This document shows, in pieces, positions 55,158 to 63,863 of a stretch of DNA of 64,000 bases. The stretch is from the NCBI GenBank assembly GCA_028288365.1, contig JAQBNU010000098.1, positions 1-64,000 of the forward strand. Direction: 5' to 3'. The DNA is from Chitinophagaceae bacterium. GTDB taxonomy: Bacteria > Bacteroidota > Bacteroidia > Cytophagales > Cytophagaceae. The translations under genes were made by a program, and so were the position numbers. Each line of letters starts with the position of its first letter. The stretch's first letter is position 1. The notes beneath the pieces are model-generated. The model saw nothing but the letters and a program-made list of their open reading frames with translations, was not told the DNA's origin and did not search any database.

Positions 55158-56364
55158 ACTTTGGATCATTGCCAAACGCGAATGTGCGATACGCATGAAC
55201 AAGCCGGCCTTCTGGATTTTGTCTTTGTTAGGTCCGATACTATTGGGTATCATGAGTATGGTACCTTATGCCATTACCAGTAGTTTAAAAGAAGGAAGAC
55301 AAGCATTGTTCAATGTACCGGCAGACATGCAGGCTAAAATTCCTTTGCGCATCGTCAACTACGAAGTGCAGACTGTTAGTATGTCTATAGAAGAGGCGTA
55401 TGAAATTTACCTTTCCGGTCAGCAGGAGTTGATGTGTGTGTTGTCTTTAGGAAAAGATACCAGTTGGACGATTTATACGAAAGAAAAATTACATCCATCC
55501 GATAGCCTGAACATTGTACGCACGCTTCAAGGCCTTGCTCCTACAGCGGTTGCTGTGCCAAGTCAAATCGTTACGTTCGAAAAAGAAGAAGACACTTTTT
55601 CTCCCCTACAACAAACCATTGCTTTGCTTGCCGCGATTCTCGTTTACTTTTTTTTATTTACGTACAGCGTTTCTTTGTTGAAAGGTGTGATGGAAGAAAA
55701 GAGCAACAAGGTCATGGATATCATCTTATCCAGTATTTCTCCGGCTACCTGGATCATGGGAAAGATTGCAGGCGTGGGATTAGCAAGCATGGTACAGTTT
55801 TTATTGTGGCTGTCGATTTCTTATGTTCCTTTTTATTTTTTCAAACAAAGATATGGAGGGGCCTTAGACTTATTTTCTCCTGAACACATTCACACTACGT
55901 TGCAACATACTGCGGATGCTCAACAGGCGCTGGGTTGGTACGATTGGTTATTGGTGCTGGACAACATTCATTGGATCACGTTAGCAGGCACGATGGTGTT
56001 GTGCATGATCTTAGGTTTTGTATTGTATGCTGCGTTGTTTGCCATCATCGGAATGATTTCAGGAAGAGAATCCGATGCGCAACCGTATGTATTGCCCGTT
56101 ACTTCTCCTTTGATTCTTTCTTTTATGATTTCAGGAATGGTCATCGCGGAACCTTATGGTGTGGCAGCGGAATGCTTATCGGCTATTCCTTTTACTGCTC
56201 CGGTGACATTGACCTTGCGTGCAGGCTTGGGTGTGGGCGCACAGGATTTGGCGATGAGTATACTTTTTCTTGCCTTGACAAGTGCGGTGATGGTATTATG
56301 TGCAGGAAGAATTTATAAGAGGATGCTTAATAATGGCGGTATACTTTTTCAGTTTAAGAAATGA
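55147..56364 (+). CDS. ABC-2 type transporter permease (NatB-like)
   Basis: 405 residues with about six membrane helices: one near the N-terminus (ILSLLGPILLGIMS), a long extracytoplasmic loop to about 155, and five in the C-terminal half. The post-loop VMEEKSNKVMDIILSS motif is the NatB/YhaP-type coupling region to the ATPase. It forms an exporter with the product of the preceding gene. The gene ends some 34 bp before a fragment of the GC-rich repeat. Confidence 0.9.
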   Translation: MQSKLWIIAKRECAIRMNKPAFWILSLLGPILLGIMSMVPYAITSSLKEGRQALFNVPADMQAKIPLRIVNYEVQTVSMSIEEAYEIYLSGQQELMCVLSLGKDTSWTIYTKEKLHPSDSLNIVRTLQGLAPTAVAVPSQIVTFEKEEDTFSPLQQTIALLAAILVYFFLFTYSVSLLKGVMEEKSNKVMDIILSSISPATWIMGKIAGVGLASMVQFLLWLSISYVPFYFFKQRYGGALDLFSPEHIHTTLQHTADAQQALGWYDWLLVLDNIHWITLAGTMVLCMILGFVLYAALFAIIGMISGRESDAQPYVLPVTSPLILSFMISGMVIAEPYGVAAECLSAIPFTAPVTLTLRAGLGVGAQDLAMSILFLALTSAVMVLCAGRIYKRMLNNGGILFQFKK

Positions 56365-56398
56365 AATTTGCAATGACTAATAACGTTTGATACGTATT

Positions 56399-56436
56399 GG
56401 GAAGCGAGTGGCGAAAGCCCTGCCGCAGGGAACGCC
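56399..56436. repeat. GC-rich dispersed repeat, short fragment
   Basis: Carries AGCGAGTGGCGAAAGCCC, as at 28505-28560, then CCCTGC/GCAGGG and ends AACGCC, the mirror of GGCGTT. It lies in the gap between convergent genes. Confidence 0.6.
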
Positions 56437-56530
56437 TTCATCTTGATGACTCAATTTATTTAATAACTGATAGAACGTATTGACCATGCATAAAAAACAA
56501 CTTGCAATGGATTTAAAAATACATTTTCGC

Positions 56531-57034
56531 TTACGACAAATACACGCCTGCTTCTTTTCCTTTCAATACAACTTCAATGTGTTCCTTTAAACTCGTTGCC
56601 AGTGAAAGTCCCACGTAATCGGCGATGATAGGAAAAGAGTGATGCCCACGGTTGACGACAACAGCCGTTTGTAATTTTTTAACTTTAATATTGAGAAAAG
56701 GCTTCAAGCTATATGCTAGTGTTTTTCCTGTATTCAACACATCATCGGTCACGATGATCGTTTTGTTTTTCAATTGATCAATCGGCACGTCGAGTGTCAC
56801 TTCACTTTGGCTTGGCGCTTCTTTATCCAGAGAAACTTTCACCAGAAGGACTTTAATCGGAGAGATTTCTTCCAGATCCTTTTGGATTAGCTGGGCAAAG
56901 CTATAGCCCATTTCATCAATGCCAGCCAGCACGATGTCCTTTTCTTTGAAGTTGTGTTCATAGATTTCAAAGGCTATCCTTCTGATTTTCTGTAACGTTT
57001 GCTTCTTGTCGAGGATTAAATTGACCGTGCTCAT
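56531..57034 (-). CDS. Phosphoribosyltransferase family protein (PyrR-like)
   Basis: 167 residues. The PRPP-binding signature TIIVTDDVLNTGKTL lies at 92-106, with the type I PRTase fold. An uncharacterised PyrR/HPRT-like protein is the best call; the sequence before it (LAGIDEMGYSFAQLI) fits the flexible-loop region. Whether it acts on uracil, hypoxanthine or only regulates pyr genes cannot be told, and no pyrimidine genes are nearby. It is divergent from rpmE2. Confidence 0.88.
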   Translation of the reverse strand: MSTVNLILDKKQTLQKIRRIAFEIYEHNFKEKDIVLAGIDEMGYSFAQLIQKDLEEISPIKVLLVKVSLDKEAPSQSEVTLDVPIDQLKNKTIIVTDDVLNTGKTLAYSLKPFLNIKVKKLQTAVVVNRGHHSFPIIADYVGLSLATSLKEHIEVVLKGKEAGVYLS

Positions 57035-57101
57035 GGGTGAATTTGGGCTATTTTTTCAGCAATTTAACAGTTTGGGCCAAAAACTTAAAAAAAAGGGAAT
57101 C

Positions 57102-57109
57102 TAACTTTG
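57102..57109 (+). promoter_or_regulatory. Probable -7 element of rpmE2
   Basis: TAACTTTG matches TAnnTTTG exactly and lies 57 bp upstream of the rpmE2 ATG. A TTTG lies at 57071-57074, 27 bases away, longer than the usual spacing, so the -33 partner is uncertain. Confidence 0.4.
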
Positions 57110-57165
57110 TTTAAAAGGGAAGGATTTGTTAATTTTGAAGCCCTTAATAGAAAATAAGCATTGTT

Positions 57166-57408
57166 ATGAAAGAAGGAATTCACCCAGAATATAAAGAAGT
57201 AGTTTTCTTGGATACTACTAGTGAAGTAAAATTCATCAGTCGTTCAACGATCAAAACGAACGATACCATCACATTGGAAGATGGAAAAACATATCCATTG
57301 GTTAAAATAGAGGTTAGTTCAGCTTCTCATCCATTCTACACTGGTAAAAACGTATTCTTGGATACAGCTGGTCGTGTGGAGAAATTCAACAAGCGTTACA
57401 AAAAGTAG
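57166..57408 (+). CDS. rpmE2: 50S ribosomal protein L31 type B
   Basis: 80 residues opening [19 protein letters not shown]. The bL31 type B form is recognised by the absence of the zinc-binding cysteines and the typical SHPFYTG block. It is the zinc-independent form, which in other bacteria replaces the type A protein under zinc limitation; here it may be the only one. It ends just before a terminator. Confidence 0.97.
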   Translation: MKEGIHPEYKEVVFLDTTSEVKFISRSTIKTNDTITLEDGKTYPLVKIEVSSASHPFYTGKNVFLDTAGRVEKFNKRYKK

Positions 57409-57434
57409 TCTCTACTTTAGTTTATAGTTTTAAG

Positions 57435-57466
57435 AGTCTTCCGGTGTTTATCGGAAGACTTTTTTA
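57435..57466 (+). terminator. Intrinsic terminator after rpmE2, abutting the next start
   Basis: AGTCTTCCG (57435-57443) and CGGAAGACT (57452-57460) form a 9-bp stem with an 8-base loop, followed by T-rich sequence. The next gene's ATG is at 57476, only 10 bp later. Confidence 0.85.
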
Positions 57467-57475
57467 TTTTTGTAT

Positions 57476-58630
57476 ATGGACTTCACTCTGTTTGATGAAT
57501 CGGACCTGCGCAAGCACTTGATGCCCTTTACTGCATTGAGGCCGATCGGTCATATCAGAGTAGGTGTTTTTTGTCTCTATGAAAAATGGGAGATGCACTT
57601 GCAAGGGAAAGCGTCTTTCCGATCAGCAGATTATTTGCAAACTCTTTTTCCTTTTCGTGAAAACGAATGGAACATTAACGCTGCCTTGCTTCCGGATGAA
57701 AACATCGTTCAGCAAATTGTAGCGTTGACTACAGGAGAAAAATTAATGTCAACAGATGGCACGCTGCTGGCTTATAGAGGAAGTTCTGCCAACAAAGAAC
57801 GCATCGCAACAGGAGTTGTCAGAAAGATCCATCGTCTTTGGGATATTTTTTCTTTTAATGGCGCAGAAATTAAAAATGATTTTGAATGGATCTGTAAAAC
57901 GCGTCGGCGAGCTTTGCAAATAGATTCCGCTACGGTGCTTTACGGAAAAGAAAATATATTCATTGAAGAAGGTGCTTCTATCAAAGCAGCGGTCATCAAT
58001 GCAGAGACCGGTCCTGTATTTATTGCAAAAGGTGCAGAAGTACAGGAAGGCACGTTGATCCGTGGAGGCTTTGCTTTATGCGAAGGAGCAGTGACGGCTA
58101 TGGGTAGTAAGTTCAGAGGTGACTGTACCATCGGTCCTTATTCTAAAGTAGGAGGCGAAGTCAATAATACCGTGTTCTTCGGCTATTCCAATAAAGGACA
58201 TGACGGATATATTGGCAACTCTGTCGTTGGCGAATGGTGCAACCTTGCTGCAGCCACTAATGTATCGAACATGAAAAATAATCATTCGGAAGTGAGAGTA
58301 TACAACATGGCCTATGGTACGTTTGAAAAAACGGGTAAGGTATTTTGTGGCGTATTTATAGGAGATTATAGTCGTTGTGGCATTGGCACGACGCTGAATA
58401 CCGGAAGCGTGCTAGGCATTGGTGTCAATTTATTTGATACAGGTTTTCCTGAGAAATTTGTTCCTTCTTATTCCTGGGGAACACCACAGGAGTTAAACTC
58501 TTTTCGCAAAGCAGAATGGTTTCAGATGGCAGAGCAAACTAAAAAATTAAAACAACAAACGTTGAGTGCAGAAGAAAGAGCCATGCTGGAAATCGTTTGG
58601 GAACAAAATAATTTGTACAACATAAACTAA
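57476..58630 (+). CDS. GlmU-like putative sugar nucleotidyltransferase/acyltransferase
   Basis: 384 residues. The N-terminal about 150 residues lack a visible GxGTRM nucleotide-binding motif; the C-terminal half is a left-handed beta-helix of hexapeptide repeats (IEEGASIKAAVINAET, IAKGAEVQEGTLI, IGPYSKVGGEV). This matches the Bacteroidota-type GlmU-like family, proposed to make UDP-GlcNAc in place of standard GlmU. Start: ATG 57476, giving MDFTLFDESDLR; a TTG two codons earlier is not needed. An intrinsic terminator lies directly upstream, so its promoter must lie within or after it. Confidence 0.85.
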   Translation: MDFTLFDESDLRKHLMPFTALRPIGHIRVGVFCLYEKWEMHLQGKASFRSADYLQTLFPFRENEWNINAALLPDENIVQQIVALTTGEKLMSTDGTLLAYRGSSANKERIATGVVRKIHRLWDIFSFNGAEIKNDFEWICKTRRRALQIDSATVLYGKENIFIEEGASIKAAVINAETGPVFIAKGAEVQEGTLIRGGFALCEGAVTAMGSKFRGDCTIGPYSKVGGEVNNTVFFGYSNKGHDGYIGNSVVGEWCNLAAATNVSNMKNNHSEVRVYNMAYGTFEKTGKVFCGVFIGDYSRCGIGTTLNTGSVLGIGVNLFDTGFPEKFVPSYSWGTPQELNSFRKAEWFQMAEQTKKLKQQTLSAEERAMLEIVWEQNNLYNIN

Positions 58631-58637
58631 CAACAGG

Positions 58638-59789
58638 GTGCAGTTTAATCAAATACCGGGACTGGAAGATGTGAAGCAACAACTGTTGCATGCGGTTGAT
58701 AACAATCACCTGGCGCATGCTTTGTTGTTCTATGGTCCCGAAGGATCAGGAGCACTGGCGCTGGCCTTGGCACTGGCGACCTACGTCAATTGTGAAAACA
58801 AAGAGGCCATCAAAGGAGATGCGTGTGGAAGTTGTTCGTCTTGTGTGAAGATCAATAAAATGATTCACCCCGATTTGAATTTTGTTTTTCCCTATGCCAA
58901 TGTGAAAGAAGCATTGAAAGCAAAAGGCGAAGGCAAAGTAGAATTGAGCAGCGATGTGTTTTTACCAGACTGGAGAAAATTCATAGAGCATTCTCCGTAC
59001 GGAAATCTTTCAGACTGGGCCAAGTACATCGAAGCCGACAACAAAGCCATGTTGATTCCGGTAGAAGAAAGCCGGCAGATTATACGCAAACTTTCGCTGA
59101 AAGCATACGAAGCCGATTACAAAATCATGGTGATCTGGTTGCCGGAAGTGATGCGACAAGAAGCAGCGAATGCAATCTTGAAAGTACTGGAAGAACCACC
59201 TTACAAAACTTTATTCCTGTTGGTGGCTCAACAACCGGATGCCATCATCACAACTATACTTTCGCGTACACAGAAAGTAAGAGTACGACCTTTCACGGAC
59301 GAAGAGATTGGGGCATACCTAATACAACATTTGGATGTTGCTCCGCAGGAAGCTCCTTCAAAAGCATTCCTTGCTGACGGCAGCATTCGTCGTGCGATGC
59401 AGTTGGCAGATGGTGTATCCTCTGATGTCGGTACGATGTTTAGAGATTGGTTGCGTGTGTGTTTCATGTCTTCCAAACTGAACGAAGGATTGGAATGGGC
59501 AGATACTTTTTCTACTTTATCCAAAGACGATCAGAAAGGATTTTTCCAAATGGGAAACAATTACATTCGTGAAGGTTTGCTTGTCATCAATGAGGCAGAA
59601 GATATTTTGCGCTTGGAGCAAGAAGAAAAAGAATTCATTCAAAGACTTGGAAAATTTTTGACCAATGAAAACATTGAACAAGCCTTGCGTTTGTTCAGTG
59701 ATGCCATCATCCAGATTGACCGCAATGCAAACGTCAGGATCATGATGACGGATTTGTATTTTAAGGTACATACATTATTCAATAAATAA
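58638..59789 (+). CDS. holB: DNA polymerase III subunit delta'
   Basis: 383 residues. The AAA+ clamp-loader fold is seen in FYGPEGSGALALALALATYV, where the Walker A lysine is Ala (residue 39), as expected for delta', which does not hydrolyse ATP. A four-cysteine zinc site (Cys52, Cys63, Cys66, Cys69) follows. The LEEPPYKTLFLL and TILSRTQKVR blocks are conserved. It starts at GTG 58638, the only start that gives the family N-terminus QFNQIPGLEDVK. It follows the GlmU-like gene after 7 bp. Confidence 0.93.
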   Translation: MQFNQIPGLEDVKQQLLHAVDNNHLAHALLFYGPEGSGALALALALATYVNCENKEAIKGDACGSCSSCVKINKMIHPDLNFVFPYANVKEALKAKGEGKVELSSDVFLPDWRKFIEHSPYGNLSDWAKYIEADNKAMLIPVEESRQIIRKLSLKAYEADYKIMVIWLPEVMRQEAANAILKVLEEPPYKTLFLLVAQQPDAIITTILSRTQKVRVRPFTDEEIGAYLIQHLDVAPQEAPSKAFLADGSIRRAMQLADGVSSDVGTMFRDWLRVCFMSSKLNEGLEWADTFSTLSKDDQKGFFQMGNNYIREGLLVINEAEDILRLEQEEKEFIQRLGKFLTNENIEQALRLFSDAIIQIDRNANVRIMMTDLYFKVHTLFNK

Positions 59790-59798
59790 GAAGTACTT

Positions 59799-59873
59799 GT
59801 TGTTGGCGTCTCGCCAACAACTGGATTGTAGTAACATGTTTTTAACCATCACTTGTGGCGAGACGCCAACAAG
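59799..59873. repeat. REP-doublet-like palindrome pair, site C
   Basis: GTTGTTGGCG-TCT-CGCCAACAAC (59799-59821) and CTTGTGGCG-AGA-CGCCAACAAG (59852-59873), where one base of the left arm is missing. The loop TCT in the first and AGA in the second are complements, so the two copies are inverted relative to one another. It lies between holB and hemC. Confidence 0.8.
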
Positions 59874-59889
59874 AACGTAAAGAATAATT

Positions 59890-60822
59890 ATGCGGTTCAT
59901 CATCGGAACAAGAGGAAGTAAACTGGCCTTGTGGCAAGCCGAACATGTATCGACTTTGCTACAAGCAAAAGGTGCAGAGACGGAAATTAAAATCATCGAT
60001 ACCAAAGGTGATCAGATTTTAAATCAATCCTTATCTGAGATTGGTTCGAAAGGTTTGTTTACAGAAGAATTGGAATCGGAATTGAAAGCCGGTTTGATTG
60101 ACCTGGCGGTGCACAGTGCGAAAGACATGCCTTCTGTGATTCCACAAGAGTTGGAACTCATTGCATTCAGTGAGCGTGAAAAGGTAAACGATGTTGTTTT
60201 GAGTTTGAACAAAAACTTAACGCTCAAAATGGCTGTTCAGCAGGATTTGAAAATAGGTACGTCTTCCACTCGCAGACGTGCTGTGCTCAATCATCTGTAT
60301 CCAGGAATACATTTGGTAGACATGCGTGGCAATTTGCAAACACGCCTGCGTAAAATGGAAGAAGGACAATGCGATGCCATGATACTGGCTTTCGCCGGGG
60401 TTCATCGCATGGACATGCAGCAATACATTGTGGAAGAATTAAACGAAGACACATTTATACCAGCGGTAGGGCAAGGTGCATTAGCCATTGAGACAGCAGT
60501 GAGTTTGTCAGCTGATAAAAAGGAATTGCTGAGAGCGACATTAAATGACGAACAGACAGAATATTGTTTACTGGCTGAGCGTTCTTTTCTGAAAACAATG
60601 GAAGGAGGATGCAGTGTGCCGGTGTTTGCATTGGCACGTTTAACTGGAGATACTATTCATATGAAAGGTGGCGTGATCAGTCTGGATGGTACGCAGCAAG
60701 TAGACGGTGAAACCAGCGGAAAGAAAAATGATGCGGTAGCCATTGGAAAAAAACTGGCGGATGAGATCATCGCGAAAGGCGGCATGATCATTTTAGAAGA
60801 CATTAAAAAAAATAAAAAATGA
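59890..60822 (+). CDS. hemC: Hydroxymethylbilane synthase (porphobilinogen deaminase)
   Basis: 310 residues, starting IGTRGSKLALWQAEHV. The dipyrromethane cofactor is attached to Cys241 in EGGCSVPV. The SSTRRRAVL and MRGNLQTRL blocks bind substrate. The enzyme polymerises four porphobilinogen units in haem synthesis. Its stop overlaps the next gene's start by 4 bp (ATGA), so the cyclophilin gene is likely translated by coupling. Confidence 0.98.
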   Translation: MRFIIGTRGSKLALWQAEHVSTLLQAKGAETEIKIIDTKGDQILNQSLSEIGSKGLFTEELESELKAGLIDLAVHSAKDMPSVIPQELELIAFSEREKVNDVVLSLNKNLTLKMAVQQDLKIGTSSTRRRAVLNHLYPGIHLVDMRGNLQTRLRKMEEGQCDAMILAFAGVHRMDMQQYIVEELNEDTFIPAVGQGALAIETAVSLSADKKELLRATLNDEQTEYCLLAERSFLKTMEGGCSVPVFALARLTGDTIHMKGGVISLDGTQQVDGETSGKKNDAVAIGKKLADEIIAKGGMIILEDIKKNKK

Positions 60823-61469
60823 AATCATTGAAATCACTCTTTACTTTATGTTGCTTAGTAACGACTCTTTCTGCTTTTGCACAAAAGAAAGATAAACCAG
60901 ACGCAGGCAAAGATTATGTGATCACCATCAAAACAACGTATGGTGATATGGTCGTGTTATTGTCAGACCTTGCTCCTTTGCATAAAGCAAATTTTATAAA
61001 GTTAGCAAAGTCTGGTTTTTATGACAGCACCACGTTTCACCGTGTCATCGATGGATTCATGATACAAGGAGGAGATTCTTTGTCGAAGGATAACATCCCA
61101 GTAAACGATGGCACAGGCAATCTTTCTTATACTATACCAGCAGAACTGCAGACCGGATTGAAGCATAAGAAAGGTGCAGTAGCTGCGGCACGAATGGGCG
61201 ATCAGGTGAATCCTCAGCGTGCATCTAATGGATCACAATTTTATATCGTCGAAGATGAAAAAGGTGCAACTCAGCTGAATGGCAAGTACAGTGTGTTTGG
61301 TCAAGTGGTAGATGGCTTGGATGTGATTGGGAAAATTGCAGAACAAGTAACAGACACGCGCAACAGACCGTTCGATAATATTTACATGACGATGAAAGTA
61401 GGAGAAATGAAACGTTCGAAAATCATCAAGAAGTATAGCAGTGCCAAATCTTTTTACGAAAGTAAATAA
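60819..61469 (+). CDS. Peptidyl-prolyl isomerase, cyclophilin type, exported
   Basis: 216 residues with a signal peptide (about 1-22, ending SAFAQ). The cyclophilin fold shows the active-site region TTFHRVIDGFMIQGGD and QFYIVEDEKG. The Arg of FHRVI is the catalytic arginine. It acts on proline bonds in the periplasm. Overlapped with hemC by 4 bp and followed after 2 bp by the reductase gene. Confidence 0.94.
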   Translation: MKSLKSLFTLCCLVTTLSAFAQKKDKPDAGKDYVITIKTTYGDMVVLLSDLAPLHKANFIKLAKSGFYDSTTFHRVIDGFMIQGGDSLSKDNIPVNDGTGNLSYTIPAELQTGLKHKKGAVAAARMGDQVNPQRASNGSQFYIVEDEKGATQLNGKYSVFGQVVDGLDVIGKIAEQVTDTRNRPFDNIYMTMKVGEMKRSKIIKKYSSAKSFYESK

Positions 61470-61471
61470 TC

Positions 61472-62380
61472 ATGAAGACCATATTAGTAACGGGTTCCAA
61501 TGGATTGTTGGGACAGAAATTAACGGACCTGATTAAAAGTAATCCTAAGTATAACCTGATTGCTACAGCAAGAGGAGGAAATCGTTATCCGGATAAAAAT
61601 GGGTATAGCTATGTAAGCCTTGACATCACCAATGCCAAAGAAGTGGATCTTGTATTAGCAACCTACAAACCTGACGCAGTCATCCATACAGCGGCAATGA
61701 CAAATGTAGACCAATGCGAAGATGATCATGCGGGCTGTGATGAATTGAATGTAAAAGCGGTACAGTATATTGCTGAAGCATGCGACAAGTACAATATACA
61801 ATTGGTGCATCTCTCTACTGATTTTATTTTTAACGGAGAAAAAGGTCCATTGACGGAAGATGAAAAACCAGATCCGATCAGTTACTACGGAGAAAGTAAA
61901 TTAAAAGCAGAGCAGATTGTTCAAGCCATGAAAAGCAAATGGGCCATCTTGCGTACGGTATTGGTCTATGGTATTGTTGCGGACATGAGTCGCTCCAACA
62001 TTGTATTGTGGGTGAAAAATAACCTAGAACAAAAGAAAGTCATCAAGGTAGTGAACGATCAATGGCGTACGCCAACGTTGGCAGAAGATCTGGCGATGGG
62101 CTGTTTGCTTGCGGTAGAAAAAGAAGCGAGTGGAGTGTATAATATCTCTGGTTCGGATTTATTAACTCCTTATGATATTGCACAACGTACGGCAGAGTTT
62201 TTCAAACTGGATGCTACGCTGATAGAAAAAGCAGATTCTTCTACGTTTAAGCAACCGGCAAGAAGACCAATGAAAACAGGTTTCATCATCGACAAAGCAA
62301 AACGCGAATTGGGTTATAGACCACACACGTTTGAAGAAGGCATACAATTATTATCTGAGCAACTTTCACAAACTGCATAA
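61472..62380 (+). CDS. RmlD-like NAD(P)-dependent sugar-nucleotide reductase
   Basis: 302 residues. N-terminal Rossmann motif VTGSNGLLGQ (dinucleotide binding), the Asp of LDITN, HTAAMTNVDQCED, and the catalytic YxxxK as SYYGESKLKAEQ identify the RmlD/dTDP-4-dehydrorhamnose reductase branch of extended SDRs. The C-terminus (RRPMKTGFIIDKAKRELGYRP) fits. Its exact substrate is open because no other rhamnose genes are adjacent. It overlaps the AGCS gene by 1 bp (TAATG). Confidence 0.88.
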   Translation: MKTILVTGSNGLLGQKLTDLIKSNPKYNLIATARGGNRYPDKNGYSYVSLDITNAKEVDLVLATYKPDAVIHTAAMTNVDQCEDDHAGCDELNVKAVQYIAEACDKYNIQLVHLSTDFIFNGEKGPLTEDEKPDPISYYGESKLKAEQIVQAMKSKWAILRTVLVYGIVADMSRSNIVLWVKNNLEQKKVIKVVNDQWRTPTLAEDLAMGCLLAVEKEASGVYNISGSDLLTPYDIAQRTAEFFKLDATLIEKADSSTFKQPARRPMKTGFIIDKAKRELGYRPHTFEEGIQLLSEQLSQTA

Positions 62381-63807
62381 TGCCACAAGGACTGGATCAG
62401 GCTGTCGACCGTTATGTGTCACCACTCACTGATGTGGTATCAGACATCATGTTCTATAGTGTTCCGGTTGCCGGTGTTCCCTTTCCTTTGATCGTCATCT
62501 GGCTCATCGCTGCCGGATTGATTTTTACTTTCTATTTTCGCTTCATCAACTTTACATTGTTTCGTCATGCCGTAGGCATTGCTTTTGGTAAATACGATGA
62601 ACCAGGACATAAAGGAGAAGTCAGTCACTTTCAGGCATTGGCTACTGCTTTATCCGGAACATTAGGTTTAGGAAATATTGCAGGCGTTGCTATCGCTGTG
62701 CAGACGGGAGGTCCAGGCGCAACGTTCTGGATGATTCTTGCTGGTTTTTTGGGCATGTCTACAAAATTTGTAGAATGCACGTTAGGTGTGAAGTACCGTT
62801 TCATTGCAGCGAACGGCGAAGTTTACGGTGGGCCGATGTATTACCTCAGTCAGGGATTGCAAAAGACAGCCATTAAAAAGTGGGGCGCTTTTCTTGCGGT
62901 ATTCTTCTGCATCATGTGCATTGGCGGTACGATGGGTGGTGGCAATATCTTTCAAAGTAATCAGGCAACGGCACAACTCATACATGTTACGGGTGGTCAC
63001 GATTCTTTTTTATACGACAAAGCATGGATCGTTGGTTTGGTGTTTGCTATCCTTTGCGGACTCGTTATTTTCGGTGGCATGAAACGCATTGCCAATGTAG
63101 CAGATAAGTTGGTTCCATTCATGTGTGGCATATACATGCTGGCAGGTTTTGTGATCCTTGCTTATTATTACGATCGTATCCCATCTACATTTGGATTGAT
63201 TTTATCAGATGCCTTTTCCTGGAAATCTGTTACAGGTGGTTGTATCGGAGCCATGGTAGCTGGATTGAGAAGGGCTTCATTTTCCAATGAAGCAGGCATT
63301 GGTTCTTCACCCATTGCACATGCGGCGGTGAAAACAGAAATACCTGTTACCGAAGGATTGGTAGGCTTGCTGGAACCATTTATTGATACGGTCATCGTTT
63401 GTACGATGACAGCGTTGATCGTTGTGATCAGCGGGGTATACACACAACAGGCACACGATGGAGTCGCTTTGACTTCTGTTTCTTTTGCTTCGGTGTTGCC
63501 CTGGTTTCCTTATGTGCTTTCTGTGGCGGTGATTTTGTTTGCCTTCGCTACTATGATTTCCTGGTCGTACTATGGCTTAAGATCCTGGAACTACATTTTT
63601 GGAAAAAGCAGAATGAGTTCGTACACGTATAACTTTATCTTCTGTGCTTTCACTGTCATTGGCGCCAGCATGAATTTGAACAGCGTAGTTGGATTTTCTG
63701 ATGCGATGATTTTTGCCATGGGAATTCCAAATATCATCGGTTTGTATTTTCTGGCGCCAGAAGTGAAGAAAGATTTGATAGCGTATCGTCAATCGAGGAA
63801 GCTGTAG
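62380..63807 (+). CDS. Alanine/glycine:cation symporter (AGCS family)
   Basis: 475 residues, about ten to eleven membrane helices. The family motif is seen as FQALATALSGTLGLGNIAGVA followed by GGPGATFWM, and the later RRASFSNEAGIGSSPIAHAA block. It imports alanine or glycine with Na+ or H+. The start codon overlaps the preceding stop (TAATG), so it is translationally coupled to the reductase gene although no functional link is evident. Confidence 0.95.
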   Translation: MPQGLDQAVDRYVSPLTDVVSDIMFYSVPVAGVPFPLIVIWLIAAGLIFTFYFRFINFTLFRHAVGIAFGKYDEPGHKGEVSHFQALATALSGTLGLGNIAGVAIAVQTGGPGATFWMILAGFLGMSTKFVECTLGVKYRFIAANGEVYGGPMYYLSQGLQKTAIKKWGAFLAVFFCIMCIGGTMGGGNIFQSNQATAQLIHVTGGHDSFLYDKAWIVGLVFAILCGLVIFGGMKRIANVADKLVPFMCGIYMLAGFVILAYYYDRIPSTFGLILSDAFSWKSVTGGCIGAMVAGLRRASFSNEAGIGSSPIAHAAVKTEIPVTEGLVGLLEPFIDTVIVCTMTALIVVISGVYTQQAHDGVALTSVSFASVLPWFPYVLSVAVILFAFATMISWSYYGLRSWNYIFGKSRMSSYTYNFIFCAFTVIGASMNLNSVVGFSDAMIFAMGIPNIIGLYFLAPEVKKDLIAYRQSRKL

Positions 63808-63863
63808 TTGTTGGTTTGAATAATTCGCATAGAACATTTATATTGTAGCCTTATAGTTATACG

